DNA of 64,000 nt from Aromatoleum toluclasticum ATCC 700605 (GTDB lineage Bacteria > Pseudomonadota > Gammaproteobacteria > Burkholderiales > Rhodocyclaceae). Positions 63,738 through 64,000 of the stretch are shown piece after piece. The notes below the pieces were generated by a model that did not search any database, had not been told where the DNA came from, and saw nothing but the letters and a program-made list of their open reading frames with translations. Each line of letters starts with the position of its first letter. The first letter of the stretch is position 1. The stretch spans positions 62,001 through 126,000 of the forward strand of contig NZ_KB899493.1 in the NCBI RefSeq assembly GCF_000378245.1, in the 5' to 3' direction. Made by a program: the position numbers and the translations under genes.

Positions 63738-64000
63738 TCAAAGGTCGGCAAGCTCCTTGACGTGCGCCACGACCGAGCGTGCCAGCGATGACAGCGAGTA
63801 GCCGCCCTCGAGGATGGACACGATGTTCTTGTGCCCGCACTCCTCGGCCACCGCCTTGACCTGCCGGGTGACCCACACGTAGTCCGACTCCACCAGCCCC
63901 ACCGAGCCCATGTCGTCCTCGTAATGCGCATCGAAACCGGCCGAGATGAACACCATCTGCGGCTTGTGCTCCCGCAGTGCAGGCATCCAGCGCTCGGCGA
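63738..64000 (-). CDS. Histone deacetylase-family protein, C-terminal part only
   Basis: The frame runs to the right edge, so the N-terminal part lies outside. The visible ~87 residues include MVFISAGFDAHYEDDMGSVGL (metal and catalytic-site region of class II deacetylase-like enzymes) and SILEGGYSLSSLARSV. Bacterial members include acetylpolyamine amidohydrolases and acetoin-utilisation AcuC. No start is visible; the internal ATG at 63986 is not the start. Lies 127 nt before dapA on the same strand. Confidence 0.9.
   Translation of the reverse strand, partial: AERWMPALREHKPQMVFISAGFDAHYEDDMGSVGLVESDYVWVTRQVKAVAEECGHKNIVSILEGGYSLSSLARSVVAHVKELADL

Overview
The window is a GC-rich, gene-dense bacterial chromosome segment (about 54 protein genes and two tRNA-Ser genes, mostly short intergenic gaps). 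The gene content and order (ilvH-ilvC-psd-pssA, leuA, rpsP-rimM-trmD-rplS, flhB-flhA-flhF-fleN-fliA-motCD, dapA-bamC, parE and parC) fit a motile, respiring betaproteobacterium. My best guess is the Rhodocyclales (Azoarcus/Aromatoleum/Thauera-like). This rests on gene order and protein features read by eye, not on any search.

Layout. 1-3.2 kb: branched-chain amino acid synthesis (ilvH end, ilvC) and phosphatidylethanolamine synthesis (psd, pssA). 3.3-7.3 kb: a YejM/PbgA-like membrane sulfatase-fold protein followed by a response regulator and histidine kinase. 7.3-12.6 kb: a TerB/DUF697 protein, then a PepSY protein plus PhoP/PhoQ-type two-component system transcribed leftward, divergent from a SHP-type cytochrome c, diheme cytochrome c and cytochrome b operon. 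The gap between them holds paired hexamer repeats typical of OmpR-family operators. 12.6-18.4 kb: leuA behind a possible Leu-rich leader peptide, DUF2069, wrbA, a YihY protein and a PilZ protein. 18.5-20.6 kb: the rpsP ribosomal operon. 20.7-29.5 kb: a small lipoprotein, tRNA-Ser(GCU), aspartokinase, a small HTH regulator with a palindromic operator, a radical SAM protein, queD, and a tightly overlapping leftward operon purN-DUF3108-rsmB-PLD-mscS. 29.7-38.3 kb: a REPIN-like inverted repeat, mutL, an exported basic protein, a GGCT-like protein, a cold-shock/Excalibur membrane protein, a PLD-fold protein, parE and a HAD phosphatase. 38.3-44.2 kb: a 5-oxoproline utilisation cluster (LysR, DUF1445, MFS, pxpB, pxpC, pxpA). 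44.4-49.3 kb: vapBC overlapping parC, then a Kef-type antiporter. 49.3-57.5 kb: flagellar genes. 57.7-64 kb: DUF192, rluE, tRNA-Ser(UGA), rlmD, a small conserved protein, an Ala/Pro lipoprotein, bamC, dapA and the end of a histone-deacetylase-family gene.

Most of the window is core chromosome. The points most worth following up are the PepSY/two-component/SHP cytochrome module with its putative operator, the Leu-rich leader before leuA, the vapBC-parC overlap, the FleN/FlhG homologue without a P-loop, the PilZ protein with a large uncharacterised N-terminus, and the cold-shock-TM-Excalibur fusion. I saw no prophage, insertion sequence, CRISPR array or rRNA.
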